Program-made: the position numbers and the translations under genes
Notes under the pieces: generated by a model
The model's database searches: none
What the model saw: the letters and a program-made list of their open reading frames with translations, nothing else
Told to the model about the DNA's origin: nothing
Part shown: in pieces, positions 34,713 to 43,673 of the stretch
Numbering within the stretch: the first letter of the stretch is position 1
Layout: each line of letters starts with the position of its first letter
Source: JAWHQP01 sp032586195
Lineage (GTDB): Bacteria; Pseudomonadota; Gammaproteobacteria; Enterobacterales; Pasteurellaceae
Length of the DNA stretch: 64,000 nt
Assembly (NCBI GenBank): GCA_032586195.1
Contig: JAWHQP010000003.1
Span: forward strand, 245,955 to 309,954
Direction of reading: 5' to 3'

Positions 34713-34751
34713 ATTTGTTCCTTCGTAACATGTAATTAATTATGGACGCAT

Positions 34752-34769
34752 TGTATTATATGTTTTACA
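34752..34769 (-). promoter_or_regulatory. TyrR box over the tyrP -10 region
   Basis: TGTATTATATGTTTTACA matches the TyrR consensus TGTAAA-N6-TTTACA in 10 of 12 defined bases and keeps the essential G and C 14 bases apart. It overlaps a minus-strand TATAAT (34760-34755), as expected for repression of tyrP. Confidence 0.6.
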
Positions 34770-34826
34770 TTTTGTAAAAATGAGAGTAATAAATATCCCT
34801 TTGAACATAATTTTTGTTGGCCGTTA

Positions 34827-34887
34827 TGTGATTATTGTCACAGTTCTTGTGTTTTTTCATTCATACCGGAAAGTTTTACGCTATAGT
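34827..34887 (+). promoter_or_regulatory. Perfect CRP site and -10 of lacZ
   Basis: TGTGATTATTGTCACA (34827-34842) is an exact TGTGA-N6-TCACA palindrome. TATAGT lies at 34882-34887, giving a start near 34894-34896. The CRP centre is then 60-61.5 bases upstream, the class I position used at the E. coli lac promoter. No lac operator-like palindrome was seen at the start site. Confidence 0.7.
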
Positions 34888-34915
34888 GAAATTTTGCTGA
34901 GAAAGGAGGAACGTT

Positions 34916-37900
34916 ATGCTGCCGGATTATTTTCAGAATCCCCAAATTCTGCATGTTAACACCACACCGCATCACGCTTATTTTATTCCTCATGACAGCG
35001 TGGAAAGCGCGGTGCGGAATTGGCGAGAATCTTCTGTTTATTTTCAATCCCTGAATGGCGAATGGGCGTTTGAGTATTTTGCCGCTTATCATGATTTGCC
35101 GGCGAATTTTCTGTATAAGCCGTTGCCTGATCACATTCCTGTGCCCTCTAACTGGCAGAATCACGGTTATGATCATCATCACTACACGAATGTAAATTAT
35201 CCGATCCCCTTCGACCCGCCCTATGTGCCGCAGCAGAACCCTTGCGGTTTATACCAGCGCCATATTGAACTGAAACTTAATCCGCACAAACGCTATTTGC
35301 TTAATTTTGAAGGGGTGGACAGCTGTTTTTTTCTGTATGTCAATCACCGATTTGCGGGCTATTCTCAGGTCAGCCACTGTACTTCGGAATTTGATATTAC
35401 CGCGTTTCTGCGCGACGGCAGCAATGCGATACATGTGTTGGTGCTGAAATGGTGCGACGGCAGTTATCTGGAGGATCAGGATAAATTCCGTATGTCGGGC
35501 ATTTTTCGTGATGTTTATCTGCTGGAGCGTGATGAATATTATTTACAGGACTTTTTTATTAAAACCGAGCTGGCGCCCGATTTCAAAAGCGCGGTGCTGA
35601 AAATTGAAGTTTTTTTCTGCCGTGACGGCAAACCCGCTGCGAATCGGGACATCGCGTGGCAGCTGAATGATCCCAAAGGTAATGTTCTGTTTAGCGCGGT
35701 GACGGAAAACGGTTTGAACATCAGCGTGAACGAATTAATGTTGTGGAACCCTGAAAATCCCCGGCTTTATACGCTGATTTTCCGCTGTGGCAGTGAAGTA
35801 ATTTGTCAGAAAATAGGCTTCCGTAAAATTGAAATACAGCAAGGCGTGTTGCTGTTCAACGGACAGAAAATTAAATTTAAAGGCGTGAACCGCCATGACA
35901 GCGATCCGCGCACGGGGTATGTTATCAATCGTGAACAGGCACTGCGGGATCTGAAGTTGATGAAACGGCATAACTTTAATGCCATCCGCACCGCCCATTA
36001 TCCCAACACCCCATGGTTTGCCGAGCTATGCGATCAGTATGGTTTCTATCTGATGGCGGAAAGTGATATTGAAAGTCACGGCGCGAACGCAGTATATATT
36101 CCGCACGCCGAGGAAAGCATTTTGCTTAACGTGCCGAAAAGCCTTGACGGCGAACGGGCACGCCGCAAAACTATCGACGCCTATTGTTATTTTGCCCGCG
36201 ATCCCGCTTTCAGACAGGCTATTCTGGATCGCACCATGGCCAATGTGCAGCGGGATAAAAACCGTACTTCCGTAGTGGTTTGGTCACTCGGCAATGAATC
36301 GGGCTTCGGCGAAAATTTCGAAGCGGCCGCCCAATGGGTGAAAAGTGTGGATAGCAGCCGTTTGGTGCATTATGAAAATGCCATTTATCAGCACAGCCGG
36401 CACCGCAATGACCTTTCCAATATCGATTTACACAGCGAAATGTACGCTGGTACGGAATCTATTGACGCCTATTTTGCTGACGGCAGCAACCGCAAGCCTT
36501 ATCTGCTGTGTGAATATACGCACGCTATGGGCAATTCCTGCGGTGATGCGGAAGATTACTGGCAAACCTTCGAGCGTTATGCGGGAGCGTGCGGCGGCTT
36601 TGTGTGGGAATGGTGCAATCATTCGCCTTATCGGGCTGACGGCACTATGGGCTACGGCGGTGATTTCGGTGATACGCCGAATGACGGCAATTTTTGCGCC
36701 GACGGTCTGGTGACGGCGGATCGTCAGCCGCAAAGCAGCCTGTCGGAGCTGAAAAACGTCAATCGTCCTGTTCGGGCGAGACTGGCGGGCAACCGTATTG
36801 AGCTGACCAATTACCTCGATTTCACCTCGACGGAACAGGCGGTGGCGATTCGTTATCAACTGTCGGAGAACGGTGTGCCGGTGGAGGAGGCCTATTTTGA
36901 CGATATCAAAATCGCTCCGCACGACACCGCACTTTTGCCCGTTAATCTGCCGGACGACAACGGCAGTTTATGGCTGGCGGAACTCAGCTATTACCATAAG
37001 GGCGGTTTGCCGTTAATCCCGCAAAATCACATGCTCGGTTTCGACCAGCTCGTCTTATTTGGTAAACCTATGCTGCCGCAGACTTTGCGGACACCGCGGG
37101 CAGGGCGGCTGGACGTAGCGGAAGGACGCCATTTTATCCAGGTACTGACGGAAAATACTCGCTATCTCTTTGATAAACAAACCGGTTTGCTGAATGAAAT
37201 GGTATATCGCGACGAAAGCCTGTTAATGCGGCCGATGGATTTCAATATTTGGCGCGCGCCGCTGGATAACGATAATCTGATTAGCCGACACTGGCGGGAA
37301 GCGGGCTTTGAACGAGCCGCCAGCCGCGCGTACGCAGTTGCTCTAGAGCAGTCGGAAAAGGAAGTTATCATCCGTGTCAAATGCGGCTTGGTGGCGGTGT
37401 CCAAAGCGCGCATTCTCACTTTGAACGTGGCTTATCATCTTTATGCGAATGATCAGCTCGCCATTAAAATTGAAGCGGAAAAAAATGCCGAGTTACCGTT
37501 TTTGCCTCGGTTCGGCTTGCGATTATGTTTGCCGGACGAATTCAGTCAGACGGAATATTTCGGTTATGGCGAACAGGAAAGTTACGTGGATAAACATCAG
37601 GGCGCCAAGCTGGGTTTTTACGCCACCAATGCGGAGAAGAACCATGTGGATTATCTGAAACCGCAGGAAAACGGCAGCCATTACGGCTGTTCCTTCGTTA
37701 AAGTGCGGTGTCAAAATCAGCAGTTTTTTGTTACCGCAAGTCAGCCGTTTAGTTTTAGCATTTCGCCGTTCAGCCAAGAAGAATTACAAAGTAAGGCGCA
37801 TCACTACGAGCTGCAATCCGCCGGTTGTACGGTGCTATGTGTGGATTACAAAATGAGCGGCATCGGCTCCAACTCCTGCGGTCCGGCCTTAAAACCGCAA

Positions 37901-37954
37901 TATCGTTTGAATGAATCGCGCTGGGCATGTGAGTTCCGCATCGTACTCAGTTAA
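34916..37954 (+). CDS. lacZ: Beta-galactosidase (GH2, LacZ type)
   Basis: This 1012-residue cytoplasmic glycosidase hydrolyses lactose and makes allolactose. The acid-base Glu461 lies in VVWSLGNESGFGENF and the nucleophile Glu533 in LLCEYTHAMGNSCG, almost the E. coli numbering (461 and 537). The jelly-roll, TIM-barrel and domain 5 regions are all present and length matches E. coli (1024). A very strong AAAGGAGG precedes the ATG. Neither lacI nor lacY is adjacent, so lactose entry and specific control are not explained locally. Uptake signals at 36926 and 37701 are in frame. Confidence 0.97.
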   Translation: MLPDYFQNPQILHVNTTPHHAYFIPHDSVESAVRNWRESSVYFQSLNGEWAFEYFAAYHDLPANFLYKPLPDHIPVPSNWQNHGYDHHHYTNVNYPIPFDPPYVPQQNPCGLYQRHIELKLNPHKRYLLNFEGVDSCFFLYVNHRFAGYSQVSHCTSEFDITAFLRDGSNAIHVLVLKWCDGSYLEDQDKFRMSGIFRDVYLLERDEYYLQDFFIKTELAPDFKSAVLKIEVFFCRDGKPAANRDIAWQLNDPKGNVLFSAVTENGLNISVNELMLWNPENPRLYTLIFRCGSEVICQKIGFRKIEIQQGVLLFNGQKIKFKGVNRHDSDPRTGYVINREQALRDLKLMKRHNFNAIRTAHYPNTPWFAELCDQYGFYLMAESDIESHGANAVYIPHAEESILLNVPKSLDGERARRKTIDAYCYFARDPAFRQAILDRTMANVQRDKNRTSVVVWSLGNESGFGENFEAAAQWVKSVDSSRLVHYENAIYQHSRHRNDLSNIDLHSEMYAGTESIDAYFADGSNRKPYLLCEYTHAMGNSCGDAEDYWQTFERYAGACGGFVWEWCNHSPYRADGTMGYGGDFGDTPNDGNFCADGLVTADRQPQSSLSELKNVNRPVRARLAGNRIELTNYLDFTSTEQAVAIRYQLSENGVPVEEAYFDDIKIAPHDTALLPVNLPDDNGSLWLAELSYYHKGGLPLIPQNHMLGFDQLVLFGKPMLPQTLRTPRAGRLDVAEGRHFIQVLTENTRYLFDKQTGLLNEMVYRDESLLMRPMDFNIWRAPLDNDNLISRHWREAGFERAASRAYAVALEQSEKEVIIRVKCGLVAVSKARILTLNVAYHLYANDQLAIKIEAEKNAELPFLPRFGLRLCLPDEFSQTEYFGYGEQESYVDKHQGAKLGFYATNAEKNHVDYLKPQENGSHYGCSFVKVRCQNQQFFVTASQPFSFSISPFSQEELQSKAHHYELQSAGCTVLCVDYKMSGIGSNSCGPALKPQYRLNESRWACEFRIVLS

Positions 37955-37967
37955 AAACGTTAAAAAA

Positions 37968-38001
37968 AACACCGCACTTTGTGAATTCCAAAGTGCGGCG
38001 T
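37968..38001. terminator. Terminator of inverted uptake signals between lacZ and lldP
   Basis: ACACCGCACTTTG and CAAAGTGCGGCGT pair with one mismatch around a short TGAATTC loop. It is preceded by a run of A (a T-run on the minus strand) and lies between convergent lacZ and lldP, 15 bases from each. Confidence 0.65.
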
Positions 38002-38015
38002 CGTTTCAGCGAGTT

Positions 38016-39608
38016 TTATAGATTATAAAACAGCGGTATTACGAACAGCGCGGCGAGAGCGGCGATGATACCGTAGATGAGCATCGGGGTAACGGTTTTC
38101 TTCAGGATTGCTCCTTCGGCATTTTGAATATTCAACACGGAACATACCGCGACGATATTGTTGATACAAACCATGTTACCCATGGCTCCGCCGACGGATT
38201 GCAAGGCGAGAATCAGGGTGGCGGATAGGCCGGTTATCTCGGCGGTAGAAAGCTGGACGCTGCCGAACGTGAGGTTTGATACAGTGTTCGAGCCGGAGAA
38301 AAACGCGCCCACGGCGCCTAAATAGGCGGAGAAAACCGTCCAGTATTCGCCCGTTGCCTCGGCAAAGTGATGACCGATGATTTTTACCATGGAATTATCG
38401 CCGCCGACCAGCATGAGGTTTACCATTACTAATGCACCGCATAAGGCTAAAAACGGATTCTTTGAGCTGACAAGGGTGGTTTTAAACAAGTCTTTCGTTT
38501 GTGAACCGGACACGGTGAAAAACGGAATGGCGATCAGCACGGTAACGATAAATGGAATGAGCGCCGGCACATAAAGCAGCTTGTAACTCGCGTTCACTCC
38601 CGTTTCAAAGATATTTTTTACGCTGAAAATCAGGCCGCGGCTGATTTCAAAATCACCCAATGAACCTAAACGCGTGGCAAACCACACCGTTGTATCGTTC
38701 ATCATGGCTTTAAACGGCAGCTGCTGGATACGGGTAATGATTAAAATAACGATCAGCAAGGCTGTCGGAAAGAGCGCCTTTGCCACTTCCTTGCGGGTCA
38801 CCGTGCTATCGAAAGTATTTTCCATTTTTGCCAGACCGATATTACGATTCGCCACGCCGACGGAGATGAACAAACCGATCGCGCCGCCTACCAGAGCAGG
38901 AAATTCATAGTTAACCTGAGCCAGCAGGAAATAAGGGATAACGCAGGAAAGGATGCTGATATAAATAAACAGCAGATTTTTGCGGATTTCTTCCCAACTC
39001 GCCAATATACGTAACGCCAGCACCGGGATAACTAATGCCGCCAGACAGTGGATTAATGCCGTGATTGAACCGATTTGTAGAATATCGTCTTCAGTTAAAT
39101 TCAGCGGCCCGAATCCGAACCATGTCGGCGTACCGACCGCACCGAATGAAACGGGGACGGAATTCATAATCAGAGCGAGAATAGCCACTTTGAGCGGATT
39201 GAAGCCTAAGCCGACCAGAATCGGCGCGGCGATAGCGGCGGGCGTCCCGAAACCGCTGGCGCCTTCAATCATGAAAGCGAATGCCCAGCCGATAATCATC
39301 AATTGTGCCACAGGGTTCGGATTAATTGTGCCAAGCCATTTTCGCAGCGTATTGGTTACACCGGAGATTTCGTTAAAACGGTTAAATAAAATCGCTCCGA
39401 AGATGACGGTAATCGGGGTTTGCACGGCGATTAAACCGGCAGTCACGTTGGCGCTGATAGTGGCGATATCGGTGCCGAAATAGAACAGGTGAATACTCAA
39501 AACCAATACCGCAATCCACGGTAAAGCGACATAAGAGGGGAGTGCGTTACGTTTCACCATTAAATAAATGAGCAAAACAATAGGCAGAAGACTAATGATA
39601 AATGCCAT
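38016..39608 (-). CDS. lldP: L-lactate permease
   Basis: This 530-residue inner-membrane protein of the LctP family has 12-14 helices and imports lactate (and glycolate) with protons. Family motifs seen are GFGTPAAIAAPILVGLGF, SFGAVGTPTWFG and SGSNTVSNLTFGSVQ, followed by QSVGGAMGNMVCINNIVA. Length is near E. coli LldP (551). No lldD dehydrogenase is adjacent. A CRP-like site lies upstream. Confidence 0.94.
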   Translation of the reverse strand: MAFIISLLPIVLLIYLMVKRNALPSYVALPWIAVLVLSIHLFYFGTDIATISANVTAGLIAVQTPITVIFGAILFNRFNEISGVTNTLRKWLGTINPNPVAQLMIIGWAFAFMIEGASGFGTPAAIAAPILVGLGFNPLKVAILALIMNSVPVSFGAVGTPTWFGFGPLNLTEDDILQIGSITALIHCLAALVIPVLALRILASWEEIRKNLLFIYISILSCVIPYFLLAQVNYEFPALVGGAIGLFISVGVANRNIGLAKMENTFDSTVTRKEVAKALFPTALLIVILIITRIQQLPFKAMMNDTTVWFATRLGSLGDFEISRGLIFSVKNIFETGVNASYKLLYVPALIPFIVTVLIAIPFFTVSGSQTKDLFKTTLVSSKNPFLALCGALVMVNLMLVGGDNSMVKIIGHHFAEATGEYWTVFSAYLGAVGAFFSGSNTVSNLTFGSVQLSTAEITGLSATLILALQSVGGAMGNMVCINNIVAVCSVLNIQNAEGAILKKTVTPMLIYGIIAALAALFVIPLFYNL

Positions 39609-39647
39609 AGTTGATTCCTTATTATATGAATGATATTTTCCGTTTTC

Positions 39648-39708
39648 ATATTAGGCAAAATAATTAAAAAAAATAGCAAAAAGTTTTAAAAATGTGACGA
39701 AGTTAGCA
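39648..39708 (-). promoter_or_regulatory. Candidate CRP site and -10 of lldP
   Basis: On the minus strand TGCTAACTTCGTCACA (39708-39693) matches the CRP palindrome in 8 of 10 defined bases. A TAATAT lies at 39653-39648, so the centre would be about 60 bases upstream of the start. The rest of the 235-bp spacer to argA is AT-rich with no gene. Confidence 0.4.
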
Positions 39709-39844
39709 AAAATTTTCTCATTTAATTAAATTTATAACTATATTTTGTTAATAATTTTAAATCTGGAAAATGAACCCGCTCAATAATTAAGCGGGTGAGA
39801 GGAAAGGAAAAAGGGGGCAAAGTGCGGTGCTGTTTTGCCGAGTT

Positions 39845-41167
39845 TTACAGATTTTCTTCCCGTAAAGATTGAAGCAAAATCTTTGAGCGGCGTTGATAGT
39901 TGTAATGTTCCCGCTTGTCTTTCGGTAAATCCGCCACGTCGGCGAGTTTGAAACCACGCTCCTGGAACCAATGTACGGTGCGGGTGGTCAGAACGAACAG
40001 TTGTTCGATGCCCGCCTGCTTTGCCCGTTTACGAATCGCTTCAAGCAGAATGTCTCCGCGCGAAGAGTTGCGATAATCGGGGTGAACCGCCACGCAAGCC
40101 ATTTCCGCCATTTTTTCGGCAGGATAGCTGTTCAGCGCGGCACAGGCGATAATGACCCCGTCGCGGTCGATAATAGTGTAGTTCGCAATGTCCATTTCCA
40201 GTTGTTCCCGTGAACGTTTCACCAGAATACCCTGTTGTTCCAACGGATGAATCAGCTCAAGCAGGCCCGGAATGTCGCGGGCGGTGGCGATGCGGATATC
40301 CTCGGAATTTTCCATGGAAATCTGTGTGCCTACACCGTCACGGGTAAATAGTTCCTGCAGCAGAGAACCGTCTTCTTCGTAGCTGAGCAAGTGGGCGCGT
40401 TTTACGCCGGCACGGCATACATCTACCGCCGCCTGTAAAAAACGTGCCTGTGAGCTGTGATATTGCCCCGCTTGAATAAATTGTTGTAAATGAACGGATG
40501 CATCCTGCGGCGACAAATCGGAAATCGTATCGCTTCGTTCGTCTAATATCCCTTGCGTAGAGCTAAAACCGATCAGTTTTTCGGCCTTTAATTTAATCGC
40601 CACCTGAGTGGCGATTTCTTCGAACGGCAGATTAAAGGTTTCCCCCGTTACCGACGGAGCGATAGGGCCGAGCAGTACAATGGAGTCGTTGTCCAACTGC
40701 TGTCGGATATTTTCCACTTCAATGCGGCGGATTTTGCCGCTCAGCATGTAGTCCACCCCGTCATCCACGCCGATTGGTTGGGCCAGAATAAAGTTACTGC
40801 TCACCACGTGCAGTACAGGCGAATGCGGCAGACGTACGGAGAGGCGGGCGGTAATATCGTAACTCAGCTGCCCGACGGCTTGCTTCACTAATTCAAGGGT
40901 GCGCGGATCAGTAATACGGATATTTTTATGATAGACAGGCTGAATCTGATGTAACGCCAGCAGGTTATTGATCTGCACCCGTGCGCCATATACGATAATC
41001 AGCTTAATGCCCAGGCTGTGCAATAAGCTTATGTCATTGAGAATATTCGAAAAATTTTGGCTGACAATAGTGTCGCCGTCCAGCATGATGACAAAGGTTT
41101 TGCCCCGGTGCATGTTCACATAGGGCGTGGACTGTCTAAACCATTGAACAAGTTCTGTGCTGCGCAT
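39845..41167 (-). CDS. argA: N-acetylglutamate synthase
   Basis: This 440-residue enzyme starts arginine synthesis by acetylating glutamate. The N-terminal part (about 1-280) is an amino-acid-kinase-like domain that binds the feedback inhibitor arginine. The C-terminal part is a GNAT acetyltransferase with VAVHPDYRNSSRGDILLEAI as acetyl-CoA loop. Length matches E. coli ArgA (443). ARG boxes lie directly upstream. The uptake signal at 39820 is just past the stop. Confidence 0.96.
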   Translation of the reverse strand: MRSTELVQWFRQSTPYVNMHRGKTFVIMLDGDTIVSQNFSNILNDISLLHSLGIKLIIVYGARVQINNLLALHQIQPVYHKNIRITDPRTLELVKQAVGQLSYDITARLSVRLPHSPVLHVVSSNFILAQPIGVDDGVDYMLSGKIRRIEVENIRQQLDNDSIVLLGPIAPSVTGETFNLPFEEIATQVAIKLKAEKLIGFSSTQGILDERSDTISDLSPQDASVHLQQFIQAGQYHSSQARFLQAAVDVCRAGVKRAHLLSYEEDGSLLQELFTRDGVGTQISMENSEDIRIATARDIPGLLELIHPLEQQGILVKRSREQLEMDIANYTIIDRDGVIIACAALNSYPAEKMAEMACVAVHPDYRNSSRGDILLEAIRKRAKQAGIEQLFVLTTRTVHWFQERGFKLADVADLPKDKREHYNYQRRSKILLQSLREENL

Positions 41168-41180
41168 ATTCTGTAACCTT

Positions 41181-41215
41181 TATATAATTATGCATTTATT
41201 GTGAATTTATATTCA
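41181..41215 (-). promoter_or_regulatory. Pair of ARG boxes upstream of argA
   Basis: TGAATTTATATTCA (41202-41215) is a perfect ArgR half-site palindrome (TGAAT-N4-ATTCA). A weaker box, TATATAATTATGCA (41181-41194), is exactly 21 bases away centre to centre, the usual pairing for one ArgR hexamer. Both lie within 50 bases of the argA ATG. Confidence 0.65.
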
Positions 41216-41384
41216 TTTTAATGAATGTGCAAGGGAAATAATGTATCAGACGGGATTATTTTACTCAATTTTTTGTAAGAATGTTTAGCGGCCAACGACT
41301 AATTTCAAGAGGATTCAGCAACTTTAGCCTCATTTGAGGATACAGAAAGCTGGTTTATTATTCACTTTAAGCAAAGGAACGTTT

Positions 41385-42458
41385 ATGAAAAACATCTTAA
41401 CATTAATATGTGCCGCCGCGGCGGTTTTATCCGTACCGCTCACAGCTGCGTGGGCTTCAGATGCAAAAAACGATTTACGGAACAAAGAAGGAAACATGAC
41501 AATGAAATCTCCTGAAAATTTAAAGCAAATCTATTTAGCCGGCGGCTGCTTCTGGGGGCTGGAAGCTTATATGGAACGTATTTACGGTGTTGAGAATGCG
41601 GAATCGGGCTATGCTAACGGTCGTTCGGAAAAAACAAGCTACGCCATGATTGGCATTACGGATCATGCGGAGACGGTAAAAATCACTTATGACAGTAATA
41701 AAATTTCACTGGATAAATTATTAAAATACTATTTTCAGGTTGTTGATCCGACGAGTGTGAATAAACAAGGCAACGATCGCGGCAGACAATACCGCACGGG
41801 GATCTATTATCAGAATGAAGCGGATAAGACGATTGCTCTCGATGAAATTAAAGAACAGCAGAAAAAATACAAAGATCCTATTCGGGTTGAGGTTGAACCG
41901 TTAAGAAATTACACCGCGGCGGAAGAATATCATCAGGACTATTTGAGTAAAAATCCTAACGGTTATTGCCATATTGATTTGACACAGGCGGATAATATTA
42001 TTATTGATGAAAAGGATTATCCTAAATTAAGTGATGAAGAATTAAAGGCGAAGCTGACACCGCTGCAATATAGCGTCACTCAGAAGAAAAATACGGAAAT
42101 TTCATTCAGTAATGAATATTGGGATAATCACGCCCCCGGTATTTACGTCGATATTACTACCGGTGAACCGCTGTTTTCTTCGCGTGATAAATATGATTCG
42201 GGTTGCGGTTGGCCGAGTTTCACCAAACCGATTACAAAGGATGTAGTAACTTATGCGGAAGATCGCAGTTTCAATATGTTGCGTACCGAAGTGCTGAGCC
42301 GCAGCGGCAAGGCTCATTTAGGGCATGTGTTTGACGATGGTCCAAAAGATAAGGGCGGCTTGCGCTATTGCATTAACAGCGCTGCTATTCGTTTTATTCC
42401 GTTAGAGAAGATGGAACAGGAACATTACGGTTATTTAATTAATTTGGTAAAGGAATAA
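41385..42458 (+). CDS. msrAB: Periplasmic methionine sulfoxide reductase MsrA-MsrB fusion
   Basis: This 357-residue fusion repairs both epimers of methionine sulfoxide in exported proteins. A signal peptide (1-25, ending AAWAS) is followed by MsrA with its catalytic Cys55 in GCFWG, and by MsrB with CGWPSF and the catalytic Cys in RYCINSAA near the C-terminus. I start at the ATG at 41385, with AAAGGA upstream, because it begins a clean signal peptide. It is followed after three bases by ccdA and then a thioredoxin-like gene, the same set as in H. influenzae; in Neisseria PilB the thioredoxin domain is fused. Confidence 0.96.
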   Translation: MKNILTLICAAAAVLSVPLTAAWASDAKNDLRNKEGNMTMKSPENLKQIYLAGGCFWGLEAYMERIYGVENAESGYANGRSEKTSYAMIGITDHAETVKITYDSNKISLDKLLKYYFQVVDPTSVNKQGNDRGRQYRTGIYYQNEADKTIALDEIKEQQKKYKDPIRVEVEPLRNYTAAEEYHQDYLSKNPNGYCHIDLTQADNIIIDEKDYPKLSDEELKAKLTPLQYSVTQKKNTEISFSNEYWDNHAPGIYVDITTGEPLFSSRDKYDSGCGWPSFTKPITKDVVTYAEDRSFNMLRTEVLSRSGKAHLGHVFDDGPKDKGGLRYCINSAAIRFIPLEKMEQEHYGYLINLVKE

Positions 42459-42461
42459 CAA

Positions 42462-43112
42462 ATGATTGAACAGCAATTATTGATCGGTACCGTATTTTTA
42501 GCCGGCCTGGCTTCCTTTTTATCGCCTTGTATTTTCCCTATTATTCCGATTTATTTTGGAATTTTAAGTCGGGGCGGGCGGAAAATTTTAAATACATTGT
42601 TATTTATTTTAGGCTTGTCGTTTACTTTTGTGAGTTTAGGATTTAGTTTCGGTTTTTTAGGCAACTTATTCTTTAATGATACGGTGCGTATTATTGCCGG
42701 CATTATTGTTCTTATTTTGGGTATTCATCAGTTGGATATTATTAAGCTGAATTTCCTGCAACGCACCAAAGTGGTGGAAATTAAAACCGACGGAAAACGT
42801 ACTTCACTGGAATCTTTTATTCTCGGCCTGACCTTCAGTTTAGGTTGGACACCTTGTATCGGGCCTATTCTGGCATCCGTACTGGCATTATCCGGTGAGG
42901 AAGGTTCCGCTCTTTATGGCGCCGGCATGATGCTAATTTATGTATTGGGACTTGCCGTACCGTTTATCGTATTTTCGCTGTTCTCGGAGGAACTGCTTAA
43001 ACGCGCCAAATCACTCAATCGGCATTTGGAAAAATTTAAATTTGCGGGCGGATTGTTGATTATCGTTATGGGTATTTTACTTATGACAAACAGTTTACAG
43101 GCTTTTATTTAA
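42462..43112 (+). CDS. ccdA: CcdA-type membrane thiol electron carrier
   Basis: This 216-residue inner-membrane protein has six helices and the two conserved cysteines of the CcdA/DsbD-beta family, in FLSPCIFPIIP (helix 1) and LGWTPCIGPIL (helix 4). It carries electrons from cytoplasmic thioredoxin across the membrane. By position it should reduce the thioredoxin-like protein downstream, which in turn regenerates MsrAB. Confidence 0.95.
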   Translation: MIEQQLLIGTVFLAGLASFLSPCIFPIIPIYFGILSRGGRKILNTLLFILGLSFTFVSLGFSFGFLGNLFFNDTVRIIAGIIVLILGIHQLDIIKLNFLQRTKVVEIKTDGKRTSLESFILGLTFSLGWTPCIGPILASVLALSGEEGSALYGAGMMLIYVLGLAVPFIVFSLFSEELLKRAKSLNRHLEKFKFAGGLLIIVMGILLMTNSLQAFI

Positions 43113-43145
43113 TTTAGTAATTTAATCATGAAAAAGGAAATATAG

Positions 43146-43625
43146 ATGAAAAAATGGTTATTATTGTTATGTACTACACTGTTAAGTTTAAATGTTTTTG
43201 CCGAACAAAAAGTTTCCCTAAAGGATATTCAATTAAAGGATCTGACGGGAAAAACGGTTTCGTTGACGGAATATCAAGGTAAAAATGCCTATGTTAAAAT
43301 GTGGGCGTCCTGGTGTCCTATTTGTTTAGCCGGGCTGGCGGAAATCGATCAGCTGAGCGCCGAACAGGATAAAGACTTCAATGTCATTACCATCGTATCG
43401 CCGGATCACAATGGCGAAAAGAGTACGGAGAATTTTGTCGAATGGTATAAAGGGCTTGAGTATAAAAATATTATCGTATTGATGGATGAACGGGGTGAAG
43501 TATTGAAACGAGCCAGAGTGCGCGGCTATCCGTTCAATTTATTTCTTAACGCGGAACTTGAATTGAAAAAAACCGTGCCGGGTCATTTAACTGCGGATAA
43601 AATTAAGGCTCAGGTTAATCAATAA
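43146..43625 (+). CDS. Periplasmic thioredoxin-like protein (TlpA/ResA type)
   Basis: This 159-residue exported protein has a signal peptide (1-19, ending VFA) and a thioredoxin fold with the redox motif WCPIC (Cys57, Cys60). The Trp-Cys-x-x-Cys spacing and a cis-Pro in GYPFNLF are typical of TlpA-family reductases. It is last in msrAB-ccdA-this gene and is the probable electron relay between CcdA and MsrAB. An alternative role in cytochrome c maturation is less likely in this context. Confidence 0.9.
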   Translation: MKKWLLLLCTTLLSLNVFAEQKVSLKDIQLKDLTGKTVSLTEYQGKNAYVKMWASWCPICLAGLAEIDQLSAEQDKDFNVITIVSPDHNGEKSTENFVEWYKGLEYKNIIVLMDERGEVLKRARVRGYPFNLFLNAELELKKTVPGHLTADKIKAQVNQ

Positions 43626-43644
43626 GATAGAAAATCTATCATAC

Positions 43645-43670
43645 CGGGGCGTATCCGATACGCCCCGATT
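43645..43670. terminator. Terminator between the thioredoxin-like gene and grxA
   Basis: CGGGGCGTAT and ATACGCCCCG pair perfectly over 10 bp with a three-base loop. T-runs are weak on both sides, but it lies exactly between convergent genes. Confidence 0.65.
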
Positions 43671-43673
43671 CAA

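Noticed and set aside
36428..36922. 164-residue minus-strand frame inside lacZ
   Set aside because: Antisense to the conserved active-site region of lacZ, no ribosome site or recognisable domain.
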